The position numbers were made by a program, and so were the translations under genes. From Bacteroidota bacterium (lineage in GTDB: Bacteria; Bacteroidota; Ignavibacteria; Ignavibacteriales; Ignavibacteriaceae), in the NCBI GenBank assembly GCA_021813585.1, contig JAKAJV010000117.1:1-64000 (forward strand): a stretch of DNA of 64,000 nt, in the 5' to 3' direction. Below are positions 1 to 8,985 of the stretch, in pieces. The notes beneath the pieces are model-generated. The model saw only the letters and a list, made by a program, of their open reading frames with translations, had not been told where the DNA came from and did not search any database. Numbering within the stretch: position 1 is the stretch's first letter; each line of letters begins with the position of its first letter.

Positions 1-2
1 TT

Positions 3-893
3 GTCGATCAATACCAGCCTAATAAAATAGTATTTGACGAACTTACTCCGTTCATCGGTTTCAGCAATATCAACTTGCTGCAGGATGTATTTGTACGTAC
101 AACCGAAACCATAGAGGATAATGGAATAACCAGCTTGTTTATTATCGGCGATCCGGTAACTCCGCTGGCTAATTCAATTGTGGATGCGCTGGCTGCTTAT
201 TCAACTGGAATAATTTATCTCCAGAAAAACGAAAATGAAGTCAACAAGTCTCAAGGCGGGGTAATTACCATTACGCCGAATATCGGTCATGCCGAAGGCC
301 AGTTTAAAGCAAATTATTTTATTGAGCCTTACAAGGGAATAACCGTCGATTTCCGCCCGGCAGCAAAGCACGAGCGGTATTCTACTACAACTACTGCCGA
401 CTCCGATCTTAAATACAAATCCCTGGCAGATATAAATGTTCCCGAAGAGAATATTTCTTTTTCAAATTTCTATTCGGTAAACGATTTTTATTTAATCCTT
501 AATAACCAGATCGCATTATATAAGAGCACCGGGCAGGTATTTACAATAATATCTTTCCGGCTAGACCCCGCAGCCGAAAAGCTAGGGCTGCTTACGCTTA
601 ACCAGCTTCAATCATCCGTTAGGCTGTCTACAGATAAAAAAGATAAGATATGCGTAATTAGCAACAAGATAATAGTTCTGGTAACAAAAGATGATCAGAA
701 GAGTGTAAACAATTTAATTTCCAAAATTAAAAGCAACCTGCCAAGCAGCAATGCGGAGTATATAAAGAGCGTTACTCAGTACATCTCCGTTTATTCGGTT
801 AGAGTAGATGAAACAATTCAGAATGCCGATGATATTTTTCAGCAGCTAATGCTAGAGGAACCGAAAGCTCATAATAAACTTGGATTTTATTAA
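3..893 (+). CDS. KaiC/RAD55-like ATPase fragment fused to a degenerate GGDEF-like domain (5' partial)
   Basis: The frame is open to the window edge, so this is the 3' part of a longer gene; the TTG at 75 offered by the ORF track is not a credible start. The first visible residues (NKIVFDELTPFIGF, then ITSLFIIGDP, then GHAEG) resemble the Walker-B strand and later strands of KaiC/RAD55-type RecA-fold ATPases. The last ~130 residues (from about FSNFYSVNDFYLILNNQIALY) have the helix/strand pattern of a diguanylate-cyclase domain but no GGDEF motif, so catalysis is unlikely and a sensor or nucleotide-binding role is more plausible. It ends 12 bp before the TPR/barrel gene and is probably cotranscribed with the exopolysaccharide genes, perhaps as a regulator. 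Both domain assignments come from reading the protein sequence alone. Confidence 0.6.
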   Translation, partial: VDQYQPNKIVFDELTPFIGFSNINLLQDVFVRTTETIEDNGITSLFIIGDPVTPLANSIVDALAAYSTGIIYLQKNENEVNKSQGGVITITPNIGHAEGQFKANYFIEPYKGITVDFRPAAKHERYSTTTTADSDLKYKSLADINVPEENISFSNFYSVNDFYLILNNQIALYKSTGQVFTIISFRLDPAAEKLGLLTLNQLQSSVRLSTDKKDKICVISNKIIVLVTKDDQKSVNNLISKIKSNLPSSNAEYIKSVTQYISVYSVRVDETIQNADDIFQQLMLEEPKAHNKLGFY

Positions 894-905
894 TAGAAAG
901 CTCTT

Positions 906-3776
906 ATGAAAAAGTCGATAATAACAGCTACGGTTTTTTTCCTGTTATTTGGATTCATTCAATTCGTCAATGCCCAGTCTATTGCCGAAGCAATGAAGCT
1001 TGAAGCCCAAAGAGAAATGCAGGTAGGCAGATACGGTGAAGCTATAGACCTGCTGAACAAGTACATCTCTGCGCACCCCCAGCAAGCCGATGGTTATAAC
1101 CTGAGAGGCCTTTGTTATGAAAAGCGGCAGCAGTTTGAGTATGCCGTTTACGACTATAGATCGGCTAGAAAGCTTGAACCCAACAACAAAGAAATTAATA
1201 ATAACCTAGAAAGAGCTACCAAGACATGGTATACTTTGCTGTTTAACGATATTGAAGGCTACAAAAGAGAGATTGCAATTAACCCAAACAATCCCGAGAA
1301 TTACCTCTCGATTGGGAAATGCTATAAAAACATGGGGCAGTGGGCGGTTGCAGAACAATGGTACGATAAATATTTAACAATGACTCATGCCTCGCCCGAC
1401 GAGATTATAAGATACTCTGAAATATTGGCGAAGACCGGCCATATTGCAAAGGGCTGGCCGATTCTAAAGAGATATACCGAAGAGTATCCCAATGACCAGA
1501 GGCTGTGGTCCCGCTACGGGTATTTTTCTATGTGGCTCGGTAAAAATAAAATTGCAATCGAAGCTTTTGAGAACTCGCTTGCACTAAAGCCGTTCTTTAA
1601 GGAAGCAATGGACGGTCTGGACGAAGCTAAAGGTAAGGGATATATTTATACGGTTAACGATACTTCGGTAAAGCACTTTAATTACGGAATGCCGCCCGTT
1701 CAAGCACCGTTCGTTTATCCTATCGACAGATATTACGGCATTCTGAAAAGGAACCCGGGCAACGATGAAATACGTTTTAAGCTTGTAAAAGCGTTGTACG
1801 ATGCAAAGAGATACGAGGAGGCTTCCCAGCAGATTCAGATTTTGGAAAGCAACAAATACGATTCCGTGGATGTCTATCAATTTGCATCCCAGCTGGATAC
1901 TACAATGGCTTTAGAATATAGAAAATCAATCGCTGATTACAAGTCGATACTTGCAACTGATTCCACAAATAAGAAAGCGGTGCTTGCAATTGGAGATAGC
2001 TACAGCCGCCTGACAGATTATGATTCGGCTTTAATGGTATACGCTACTTATTTAAACAAATATCCCGACGATCAGGAAGTTCTTTTCGCATATGCCAAAG
2101 CCCAGGCGAACAACCGGGACTTTAACAGAGCGGAAGAAAAGATGACCACACTTCTGCAGATGGATCCTAATAATTTGAAGTACCAGCTATTCAAGGCCCA
2201 GCTGGATGTTTGGCTGGGTAAGAACTTTGATGAGGCGAAAGGCTATTTAAATAACGTCCTTACTCAACAGCCGGATAATATTGCCGCACTTACCGCGCTT
2301 AGCTCTCTAAACATGCAGAAAAATGATTTTATTGCCGCGCAGAAAAACATGGATAAAATAAAATCCATTAATCCGGACAGCCCCGACCTTCATCAATTGC
2401 AGACGGTTTACGAGCTGCAGAAATCTAGATATAAACAGGAACAGGAACTAGCAATACTACAGGACGGAAGACAGCTTTACGGAGAAGGCAAATGCCAGCA
2501 GGCTATTCCAAAGTATGAAGAGTTCATGGCTAAGTCTCAGCCGAACGTACTTATCGAAAAGGAATTTGCCGATGTTAACGTATGCGCGAAAAATTATCAG
2601 AAAGCAATTGATCTTTATACCGACGTTCTGAACCAGGGATATGATTATAACGTTGACCTGGCGAGGGCAGAGGCATATTATTATAACGGCGACTCAGTAA
2701 ATGCACTGAAGGAATTTCAAAGACTGGTAAAAAGCAAGCCGGATAATTTTAACGCCAACTTATATCTAGGCGATTCCTACGTTAGGATGCACGAGTATGA
2801 TAAAGCCAGAGACACTTACGATAATATGGAAAACAATCTGAAGCTAGATTCGGCCCAGACCGCAATGGTTGAACAACGATACAGCTGGATGCCTGTTACG
2901 GGCTTTAGAGGAATTCTGGCTACCTTCCCCAGCTATGTTCTGCTTACTCCTTACGGAACATATTATTCCGATAACCTTGGGATAAAAGATAATGTGCAGG
3001 GCTTAAGAGTAGACCTCGGCGTTACTTCGTTCCTTACCGTAGGTGTAGAAGGATTTAGAACTACTCTTGCCTCGGATGTTGCCAGGGTTAATGCCAATAC
3101 CATTAGATGGGATTTAACATTTAGACTGGCAGAGGCACTGACCTTTGGAGTGAACTTCGGGAATATGTATTTTGATAATGCGTATACGGAATCGGTTGCC
3201 GATGTCTTTGTAAGATCGGAAAAGGCGAATCTCTACTCGGTATCCGCTACTTATTCTAAGCTGGATGCTTCGCAGGTTATTTATTCTCCTTACTTAATAG
3301 GAGTAAGGATGAATGCGGATATGTTTAATATAGGCGGCTTTTATCAATTCAAATCAGGATTAAAGACATCGGCCAGCCTTACTACATTCAGCTTTTCAGA
3401 CGGTAACCAGGGATATAACCTTGATCTAAGGATAGGTAAATATTTTTATCCTGATTTCATCTTAGGTTATGAATATTATAATTCCGGCTTTAAAAGAACT
3501 TCTTTCTTTTACTATTCACCAATTAGCTACAGCAGCCATAATATTTGGGCCGATTGGGATATAGTTAAAGAATCCGATGTAACAGTAACAGTTGGCGGAT
3601 TGATCGGGTTTGTTGCAAACAGCAGCTATATTCTTAGGCAGGCGCACGCACAAGCAACCTACAGAGTATTCGACAGACTTACATTGCAGGGCAGTATTAT
3701 CGGCGGCAGCAGTTTCCAGAACTACGCCGGGTATAGTTCCTTTTGGGTTCGCTTAGCTGCTTACTGGTCGCTTTAA
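906..3776 (+). CDS. TPR-repeat outer-membrane beta-barrel protein, PgaA/BcsC-like exopolysaccharide exporter
   Basis: A Sec signal peptide (about residues 1-23, ending FVNAQ) precedes a long run of tetratricopeptide repeats (about 25-650; e.g. YGEAIDLLNKYISAHP, YDSALMVYATYLNKYP). The last ~290 residues are rich in alternating aromatic/polar strands (SVSATYSKLDAS, YFYPDFILGYEYY) and end in WVRLAAYWSL, the pattern of an outer-membrane beta-barrel (YaiO/PgaA-like). Known exporters such as PgaA and BcsC combine a periplasmic TPR scaffold with a C-terminal barrel and pass nascent polysaccharide across the outer membrane. The next genes, a GT2 synthase and a deacetylase-like protein, support the same role. 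The polymer is unknown. An alternative is a TPR-barrel protein for another secreted substrate. Confidence 0.75.
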   Translation: MKKSIITATVFFLLFGFIQFVNAQSIAEAMKLEAQREMQVGRYGEAIDLLNKYISAHPQQADGYNLRGLCYEKRQQFEYAVYDYRSARKLEPNNKEINNNLERATKTWYTLLFNDIEGYKREIAINPNNPENYLSIGKCYKNMGQWAVAEQWYDKYLTMTHASPDEIIRYSEILAKTGHIAKGWPILKRYTEEYPNDQRLWSRYGYFSMWLGKNKIAIEAFENSLALKPFFKEAMDGLDEAKGKGYIYTVNDTSVKHFNYGMPPVQAPFVYPIDRYYGILKRNPGNDEIRFKLVKALYDAKRYEEASQQIQILESNKYDSVDVYQFASQLDTTMALEYRKSIADYKSILATDSTNKKAVLAIGDSYSRLTDYDSALMVYATYLNKYPDDQEVLFAYAKAQANNRDFNRAEEKMTTLLQMDPNNLKYQLFKAQLDVWLGKNFDEAKGYLNNVLTQQPDNIAALTALSSLNMQKNDFIAAQKNMDKIKSINPDSPDLHQLQTVYELQKSRYKQEQELAILQDGRQLYGEGKCQQAIPKYEEFMAKSQPNVLIEKEFADVNVCAKNYQKAIDLYTDVLNQGYDYNVDLARAEAYYYNGDSVNALKEFQRLVKSKPDNFNANLYLGDSYVRMHEYDKARDTYDNMENNLKLDSAQTAMVEQRYSWMPVTGFRGILATFPSYVLLTPYGTYYSDNLGIKDNVQGLRVDLGVTSFLTVGVEGFRTTLASDVARVNANTIRWDLTFRLAEALTFGVNFGNMYFDNAYTESVADVFVRSEKANLYSVSATYSKLDASQVIYSPYLIGVRMNADMFNIGGFYQFKSGLKTSASLTTFSFSDGNQGYNLDLRIGKYFYPDFILGYEYYNSGFKRTSFFYYSPISYSSHNIWADWDIVKESDVTVTVGGLIGFVANSSYILRQAHAQATYRVFDRLTLQGSIIGGSSFQNYAGYSSFWVRLAAYWSL

Positions 3777-3928
3777 TTTCTATGCCTGGTTTACAATGGT
3801 ACAGGTGAAAAATTTTATCTTGATCTGTTACATTTTGAAAGCAGTAAATATTTTATTCTATTGACTATTATAGTTTTAAAAGTGGCATTATTATTGACAA
3901 TTTCATATAAAAAAAGAATTTAAAGAAT

Positions 3929-5332
3929 ATGGAAATAAATCAGGAAATAAAAAGAGCAACAGTGTTAATTGATAACCGCGAACCTGAACAGGTTGAGGAA
4001 GAAAAAGGCAGAAAATACTTAAGACGTATTTTTATAAGCGGAACCATATCGCTCATATTAATTTTAATAATCGTTTATACTCTGCCTTTAACTGTTTTAA
4101 CTGTAAAAGCATTACTTGAGTATGCAACAATCGTTGCTCTTGTTATCTTTTTGTTTGTCTTACTTTTCCGCTACTTTGCCATCTTAACACTGGCATACCT
4201 TTATATAAACCAGTATACATACACTGCGCCTCCGGGGGGTTACTCACCGTTTGTTTCTATTTTGGTTCCGGTTTATAACGAGGAGAAGGTAGTTACCGAA
4301 TCAATTAAATCTCTGCTCGAATTAAATTATCCCAACTATGAAATTATAATTATAAACGACGGATCGACGGATAAAACGAAACAGGTAGCCGAAACTCTAG
4401 TCGGATATCAGAAAGGTAAATATTCTGACGTTAAGGTTACGCTTTTATCCAAGCCTAACGGAGGTAAAGCAAAAGCTTTGAATGCTGGAATTAGGCTGTC
4501 CAAAGCCGAACTAGTTCTCTGCATGGACGGTGATTCACAGTTGTCTCCGGACTCGGTTAAGCTGGCAGTACGCCACTTCTCAAACAGGGAGATTGGTGCC
4601 GTTGCCGGTAATGTAAAGGTTCTTAACCGCGGCAAGTTATTTACAGATCTTCAGGCGCTTGAATACATTGAGGGTTTAAATATGGCGCGCAGCGCCCAAA
4701 GCTTTGTTCGACTTGTAAACATTATCCCGGGCCCCATCGGGTTCTTCAGGAAGAAAGCTATTGAGGAAGCCGGTTTTTATTCAAGCGATACTTTTGCGGA
4801 AGATGCCGACCTTACTCTTAAAATACTTGCCAACGGCTGGAAAATTTATTACGAGCCTAATTCTATTTCCTTTACCGAGGCGCCTGCTAAACTACAGCAG
4901 CTGTTAAAACAAAGATATAGATGGACGCGCGGAATTATCCAGTCGATTAGAAAGCATAAAAAATTACTTATAAATCCCAGTATAAATTTTGGCGATACAT
5001 TTATTCTTTGGACTATGGCCTACGAAGCGCTGATCTGGCCGGCAATGAACATTATGGCAAACGTGTTCTTCATTATCGCTGCTCTGGCTTTCGGCTTCTC
5101 TACATTAATTTTCTTCTGGTGGGCAGGCCTGGCATTGCTGGACTTAGTTACGGCTCTGTACTGTATTGCGGCTGAAAAAGAAGAGTTCAGGCTGGTGGGT
5201 TATTCAATTATTTATAGAATGTTTTTCATCCTAATTATCGATATATGCAAGGCTATGTCAACTGTAGAGGAATTTCTTGGTATTAGGATGACGTGGGGAA
5301 AATTGGAACGAGTAGGAACAGCAAAAGCATAA
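3929..5332 (+). CDS. Processive family-2 glycosyltransferase (PgaC/hyaluronan-synthase-like)
   Basis: Inner-membrane polysaccharide synthase. Two hydrophobic segments lie in the first ~100 residues, followed by a GT-A domain: SILVPVYNEE near 108, IIINDGSTDK, a DGDS metal/UDP-binding motif near residue 200, the FAEDADLT general-base motif near 290, and QRYRWTRG near 331, which is the QxxRW signature of processive synthases (cellulose, PNAG, hyaluronan). Several transmembrane helices follow. Family knowledge says such enzymes polymerise UDP-sugars and extrude the chain. It sits 152 bp after the TPR/barrel gene and 34 bp before a small membrane protein. The sugar cannot be read from sequence; PNAG-like is the nearest guess because a deacetylase-fold protein is encoded nearby. 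Confidence 0.85.
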   Translation: MEINQEIKRATVLIDNREPEQVEEEKGRKYLRRIFISGTISLILILIIVYTLPLTVLTVKALLEYATIVALVIFLFVLLFRYFAILTLAYLYINQYTYTAPPGGYSPFVSILVPVYNEEKVVTESIKSLLELNYPNYEIIIINDGSTDKTKQVAETLVGYQKGKYSDVKVTLLSKPNGGKAKALNAGIRLSKAELVLCMDGDSQLSPDSVKLAVRHFSNREIGAVAGNVKVLNRGKLFTDLQALEYIEGLNMARSAQSFVRLVNIIPGPIGFFRKKAIEEAGFYSSDTFAEDADLTLKILANGWKIYYEPNSISFTEAPAKLQQLLKQRYRWTRGIIQSIRKHKKLLINPSINFGDTFILWTMAYEALIWPAMNIMANVFFIIAALAFGFSTLIFFWWAGLALLDLVTALYCIAAEKEEFRLVGYSIIYRMFFILIIDICKAMSTVEEFLGIRMTWGKLERVGTAKA

Positions 5333-5366
5333 ATTTTTATTTTAATTATCCTAGAGAGGAACTTGT

Positions 5367-5879
5367 ATGGAACTAATACCTATACTTTCGACAATCATTC
5401 TGGTTGCGACCATAAGCACGTTTATTCTTGCTATCGGTGCCTACGTCTTATATAAAGCCAGGGAAAGGAAGGGACAGGCGGCAGTTGCGCCCCAGCCTGC
5501 CGAAGTTAAGGCTGAACTTGTAACCCCCGCAGCAGCCCCAGCGCAGCGCCCTGCCGAACAGGTTAGAGGTGTGCCTCAGCCTATTTATGTTGAGCCTCAG
5601 CCCGCGCCTTCATATCAGAGGCAGCCAATTATTATTCAGCAGCAGGCGCCGCAGCAGCCAAGGTTTACTCCAAAGCCTCAGCCGTATACTGCATACAGGC
5701 AGCCCTACGGTACTACTGCCCAGCAGCAGAGGCAATATTCCGGCGCAGGCAGGGAATATTCTCAGCAGCGCAGCCCTGAAGAAAGAGGCAGCGTAGACTC
5801 TAAATTTTTAAAATATACTTCCGAAGGCTATGTACCGGCTAAGGAAGAAAAAGATCCAGGAGCATTAAAGTGGCGTTGA
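5367..5879 (+). CDS. Pro/Gln-rich single-pass membrane protein of the exopolysaccharide operon
   Basis: 170 residues. One N-terminal transmembrane helix (about 5-29, ending VLYKARERK) is followed by a low-complexity tail rich in Pro, Gln, Ala and Tyr (QQQAPQQPRFTPKPQPY) and a charged C-terminus. A good ribosome site (GAGAGGAA) precedes the ATG. The gene overlaps the next one by 10 bp, which suggests translational coupling. No catalytic motif is visible and the family is not recognised. A membrane-tethered linker or scaffold between the synthase and the periplasmic protein is a guess from position only. Confidence 0.7.
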   Translation: MELIPILSTIILVATISTFILAIGAYVLYKARERKGQAAVAPQPAEVKAELVTPAAAPAQRPAEQVRGVPQPIYVEPQPAPSYQRQPIIIQQQAPQQPRFTPKPQPYTAYRQPYGTTAQQQRQYSGAGREYSQQRSPEERGSVDSKFLKYTSEGYVPAKEEKDPGALKWR

Positions 5880-7768
5880 AACCAAAGAAACGCGGCGGGA
5901 TTAACCAGGGACTTATCATCCTAAGCGGTTTAATCTTCTTAATCGGTGCGGTGCTCATTTATTTGTTTATTCTCCGAGGAGTGTTCGGAAGATTTAACGA
6001 ATCGGAGCTTTTACCCAGCACCGGTGTTATTAAGGACGTTATGTACGGCCCCAAGCCGACTGTAGCGATACTCTATTCCAAGTATACTGAAAATATGCTG
6101 CCGCAGGGAAGTACCTGGTTGAACGATAATATTTCTACATGGAAGAAATTTCTTTCCACTGCACACTATAGATATGACGTTATAGGCGACTCGACAATTG
6201 AGCTGGGGCAGATTTTTAAGTACAAGCTGGTTATTCTTCCCGGTTCAAAATCTTTAAGCGATAAAGAAATTTCCGAATTGAAAAAATTTCTTATAAACGG
6301 CGGAAGTATTTTTGCTACCAGCGGTACGGCTTCTTATTCGGATGACGGCAAGTGGAGAGGCTGGAGCTTTTTATCCGAGGTTTACGGATTAAAGTTTACA
6401 AAAGAAATTTCACGCGATGAATTTACAAAAATACATACCCTTAGAGGCGGCCTGCCTATTACTGCAAATATACCCGCAGGCTTCCCGTTACGCGTTGCTA
6501 CGTGGGACCGGCCAATGTCGGTTGAAGTTTTAGACCCGCGTACTACACAAGCCAGCTTTTGGTATAATTACAGGCTACAAGAAGGACTCTCTAGAGATGA
6601 AATAAAAAAGAGTGCGGGTATTGTTTACGGTAATTACGGCGCAGGCAGATTCGTGTGGATGGGCTTTGAGATAAATTCGGTTATCGGTGTTCAGGAAGAT
6701 TACGTTTACTTCGACAGGCTGTTTTCCAACTGTCTTGACTGGTTGTCTTATAATCCGATCGCATTTGTAAAGGACTGGCCTACCAATTATTCGGCAGCAG
6801 CTGTCTTAGTTCCCACTCTTTCCAAAGACGTACAGAACATTAATAACTTGCTGCCCATTTTAAGGTCTGAAGGCGTTCCGGCTACATTTTTTGTAGACCC
6901 GACCCAAGCAGAATTAAATAAAGGATTGATTCAAACTCTTTCAAAGTACGGAGAGATCGGCTCGATTGAAGACATAGGCTACCTTGCCTCTGTAAACGAC
7001 ACAATTAATAAGCTGAACGATTACAACACTCAATACGAAAAATTAAGTAGCGGAGAGACTACGCTTGAATCAATTACCAACACTCCGGTTACCGGTTGTA
7101 TGCCGTATTACGGATTGTATGATCAGAATACTATTCAAGCTTTAATAAGGTCTCACTACAAATATATATTTACCGACTCTTTAACAGACAGGGCGGTTCC
7201 CAAGGTTCTGGTAAGAGGCGATAGCTTAATTTTATCCCTTACGAAAACCGGCAGGGATGATTACGAAGTAATTAGGGATTTCGGTCTTACCGATCCTAAT
7301 TTCCAGTTCTATACTTACCAGGAAGATATTGACCGCGTGCTGTTTGAAGGCGGAATGTACACGTTCAAATTGCATACCGACTACCAATGCAAGCCGGAAA
7401 ATGTTGGCGTAGTTAAAAAAGTAATTGACGATCTAAAGAAAAAGAATTACTGGATTACCACCGCGTCTTCGCTGGAAAATTGGTGGGCAAGAAGAAACTA
7501 TGTTGAGGTAAGAGTAGCTAAGCGCGGAGATACTAGAATAGCGTTAACGGTTTCTAATCCGGGTACAATGACTGTAAATAATCTTGTGGTTCAAGTTGAT
7601 ATGAATGCACCGGCCCAGGATATTACGATGAGCACCGAAATTATCGGTACCAAAAAAGCTAAATACGAGTACGATAAGCACGCCCGTGTAATTTATATTT
7701 ATATAAACGACCTGGAAGCCGGAGAATCCCGTACTTACTATCTGGATTATTACAAGCCGAGCGTTTAG
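5870..7768 (+). CDS. Membrane-anchored protein with amidotransferase-like and degenerate polysaccharide-deacetylase domains
   Basis: GTG start inside the end of the previous gene. An N-terminal transmembrane helix (about 12-36) anchors a periplasmic protein. Residues ~60-300 read like a class-I glutamine-amidotransferase/beta-galactosidase-trimerisation-type Rossmann domain (YKLVILPGSKSLSDKEISELKKF). Residues ~300-540 resemble a NodB/polysaccharide-deacetylase barrel (NNLLPILRSEGVPATFFVDP, YGEIGSIEDIGY), but the metal- and base-providing TFDD and HxxxH motifs are replaced. The C-terminal ~90 residues look like a beta-sandwich. In PNAG systems a deacetylase (PgaB) modifies the exported polymer; here enzymatic deacetylation looks unlikely, so polymer binding or guidance is more probable. 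Confidence 0.65.
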   Translation: MALKPKKRGGINQGLIILSGLIFLIGAVLIYLFILRGVFGRFNESELLPSTGVIKDVMYGPKPTVAILYSKYTENMLPQGSTWLNDNISTWKKFLSTAHYRYDVIGDSTIELGQIFKYKLVILPGSKSLSDKEISELKKFLINGGSIFATSGTASYSDDGKWRGWSFLSEVYGLKFTKEISRDEFTKIHTLRGGLPITANIPAGFPLRVATWDRPMSVEVLDPRTTQASFWYNYRLQEGLSRDEIKKSAGIVYGNYGAGRFVWMGFEINSVIGVQEDYVYFDRLFSNCLDWLSYNPIAFVKDWPTNYSAAAVLVPTLSKDVQNINNLLPILRSEGVPATFFVDPTQAELNKGLIQTLSKYGEIGSIEDIGYLASVNDTINKLNDYNTQYEKLSSGETTLESITNTPVTGCMPYYGLYDQNTIQALIRSHYKYIFTDSLTDRAVPKVLVRGDSLILSLTKTGRDDYEVIRDFGLTDPNFQFYTYQEDIDRVLFEGGMYTFKLHTDYQCKPENVGVVKKVIDDLKKKNYWITTASSLENWWARRNYVEVRVAKRGDTRIALTVSNPGTMTVNNLVVQVDMNAPAQDITMSTEIIGTKKAKYEYDKHARVIYIYINDLEAGESRTYYLDYYKPSV

Positions 7769-7905
7769 TTTTTTTATTATTAACTATGGGGATACAAGTC
7801 TTAGGAACATCTGCATTTTACTGGAACCATCATATTTAAAATGCAATTGCCAGGCTAAGCAGTGATGGAAGATTTTACCGTACAGACAACTATCGAGGTC
7901 GTTAA

Positions 7906-8904
7906 ATGAGATTCATGATGAAAAATAAAGTTATTTATTTTACGGTTATTGCCGCTGTCTCAGCTATTTATTTGATGGGCTGCACCGACTTGTTCACAAA
8001 TCCTTCAAACACGGGAGGAACGGGCAGCAACATAGCTGTCAGCATTTCCAGCCCGGTTTCTAACGATACCATTGGCTACACGGGAACTACGATAAATTAC
8101 ACCTTGAAGCAGAATATGGGAATTAATTTTATCGAGCTTTATGTAAACGGAGTGATAAATAAATGGAATCCGCCTAACAGCGACGGATCGAAGCCTACCA
8201 TCCCTCTTACTGTGGATTCAAGTCTTATTAATACAAGGATAAGCTACTTCTTAATCTATTACGATAAAGACGGCTATTCGGCCCGCAGCGATACAATGAA
8301 AAATATTTTAATTTCCCAGATTAGGGTTCCGCCTTCTGTTCCATACGGGCTTTCAATTATTCCGTTAACGAGCAGTTCGGTTAACATTTCATGGAAAGAC
8401 TCAATCATCGGCATTGCACCCGGGTTTGAAATATGGAGGAAAGACGGTTATTACGGCGCATACCATAACCAGCTAGTCTCACCGCCGAACACATATAATA
8501 TAAATGACGGGAATCTTTCCGATACAACGGTTTATTATTACAAGATTAGGGCCTTAAACATTAACGGCTATTCCGACTTCAGTAAAGAAGTAAATACTTA
8601 CGGCGACGGCGCAACCCACACAATCGCTCCGCCAACAGGGTTAAAGGCTGTTGCGGTCGCGTCGAACAAAGTTGTTCTTACATGGTACAATCATGTTATA
8701 AATGAGAATTATATAAAAATAGAAAGAAGATATGCTTGGTCTTTATACCAGGGTATTGCAAACATACCTAAAAATTCTACCCAGTATGCCGATAGCGCCG
8801 ACGGCCTTGTGCCTTCAACCGAGTACTGGTATAGAATAAAGGCCTATTCAAGCAGCGATTCATCGTGGTCTAACGAAGTTTACGTAAAGACTCCGGCAAT
8901 GTAA
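7906..8904 (+). CDS. Lipoprotein with two fibronectin type III domains
   Basis: The N-terminus has a lipoprotein signal with lipobox LMGC (Cys near residue 26), preceded by GAGG ten bases before the ATG; an internal ATG three codons later could also serve. After a Ser/Thr/Asn-rich linker there is an Ig-like segment (about 45-140) and two FN3 domains (about 145-233 and 240-330; e.g. PYGLSIIPLTSSSVNISWKD and TEYWYRIKAYSSSDSSWSNEV). It is an exported, membrane-anchored binding or adhesion protein without enzymatic motifs. It lies downstream of the exopolysaccharide genes, 137 bp away, and could be cotranscribed or independent. Confidence 0.75.
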   Translation: MRFMMKNKVIYFTVIAAVSAIYLMGCTDLFTNPSNTGGTGSNIAVSISSPVSNDTIGYTGTTINYTLKQNMGINFIELYVNGVINKWNPPNSDGSKPTIPLTVDSSLINTRISYFLIYYDKDGYSARSDTMKNILISQIRVPPSVPYGLSIIPLTSSSVNISWKDSIIGIAPGFEIWRKDGYYGAYHNQLVSPPNTYNINDGNLSDTTVYYYKIRALNINGYSDFSKEVNTYGDGATHTIAPPTGLKAVAVASNKVVLTWYNHVINENYIKIERRYAWSLYQGIANIPKNSTQYADSADGLVPSTEYWYRIKAYSSSDSSWSNEVYVKTPAM

Positions 8905-8985
8905 TAGAGTCATTTTATTATAACGGATAAAAAAATTAAGTTTAAAACGTAATTTTGATTTAATAACAAAATTCAATGATCGAAC

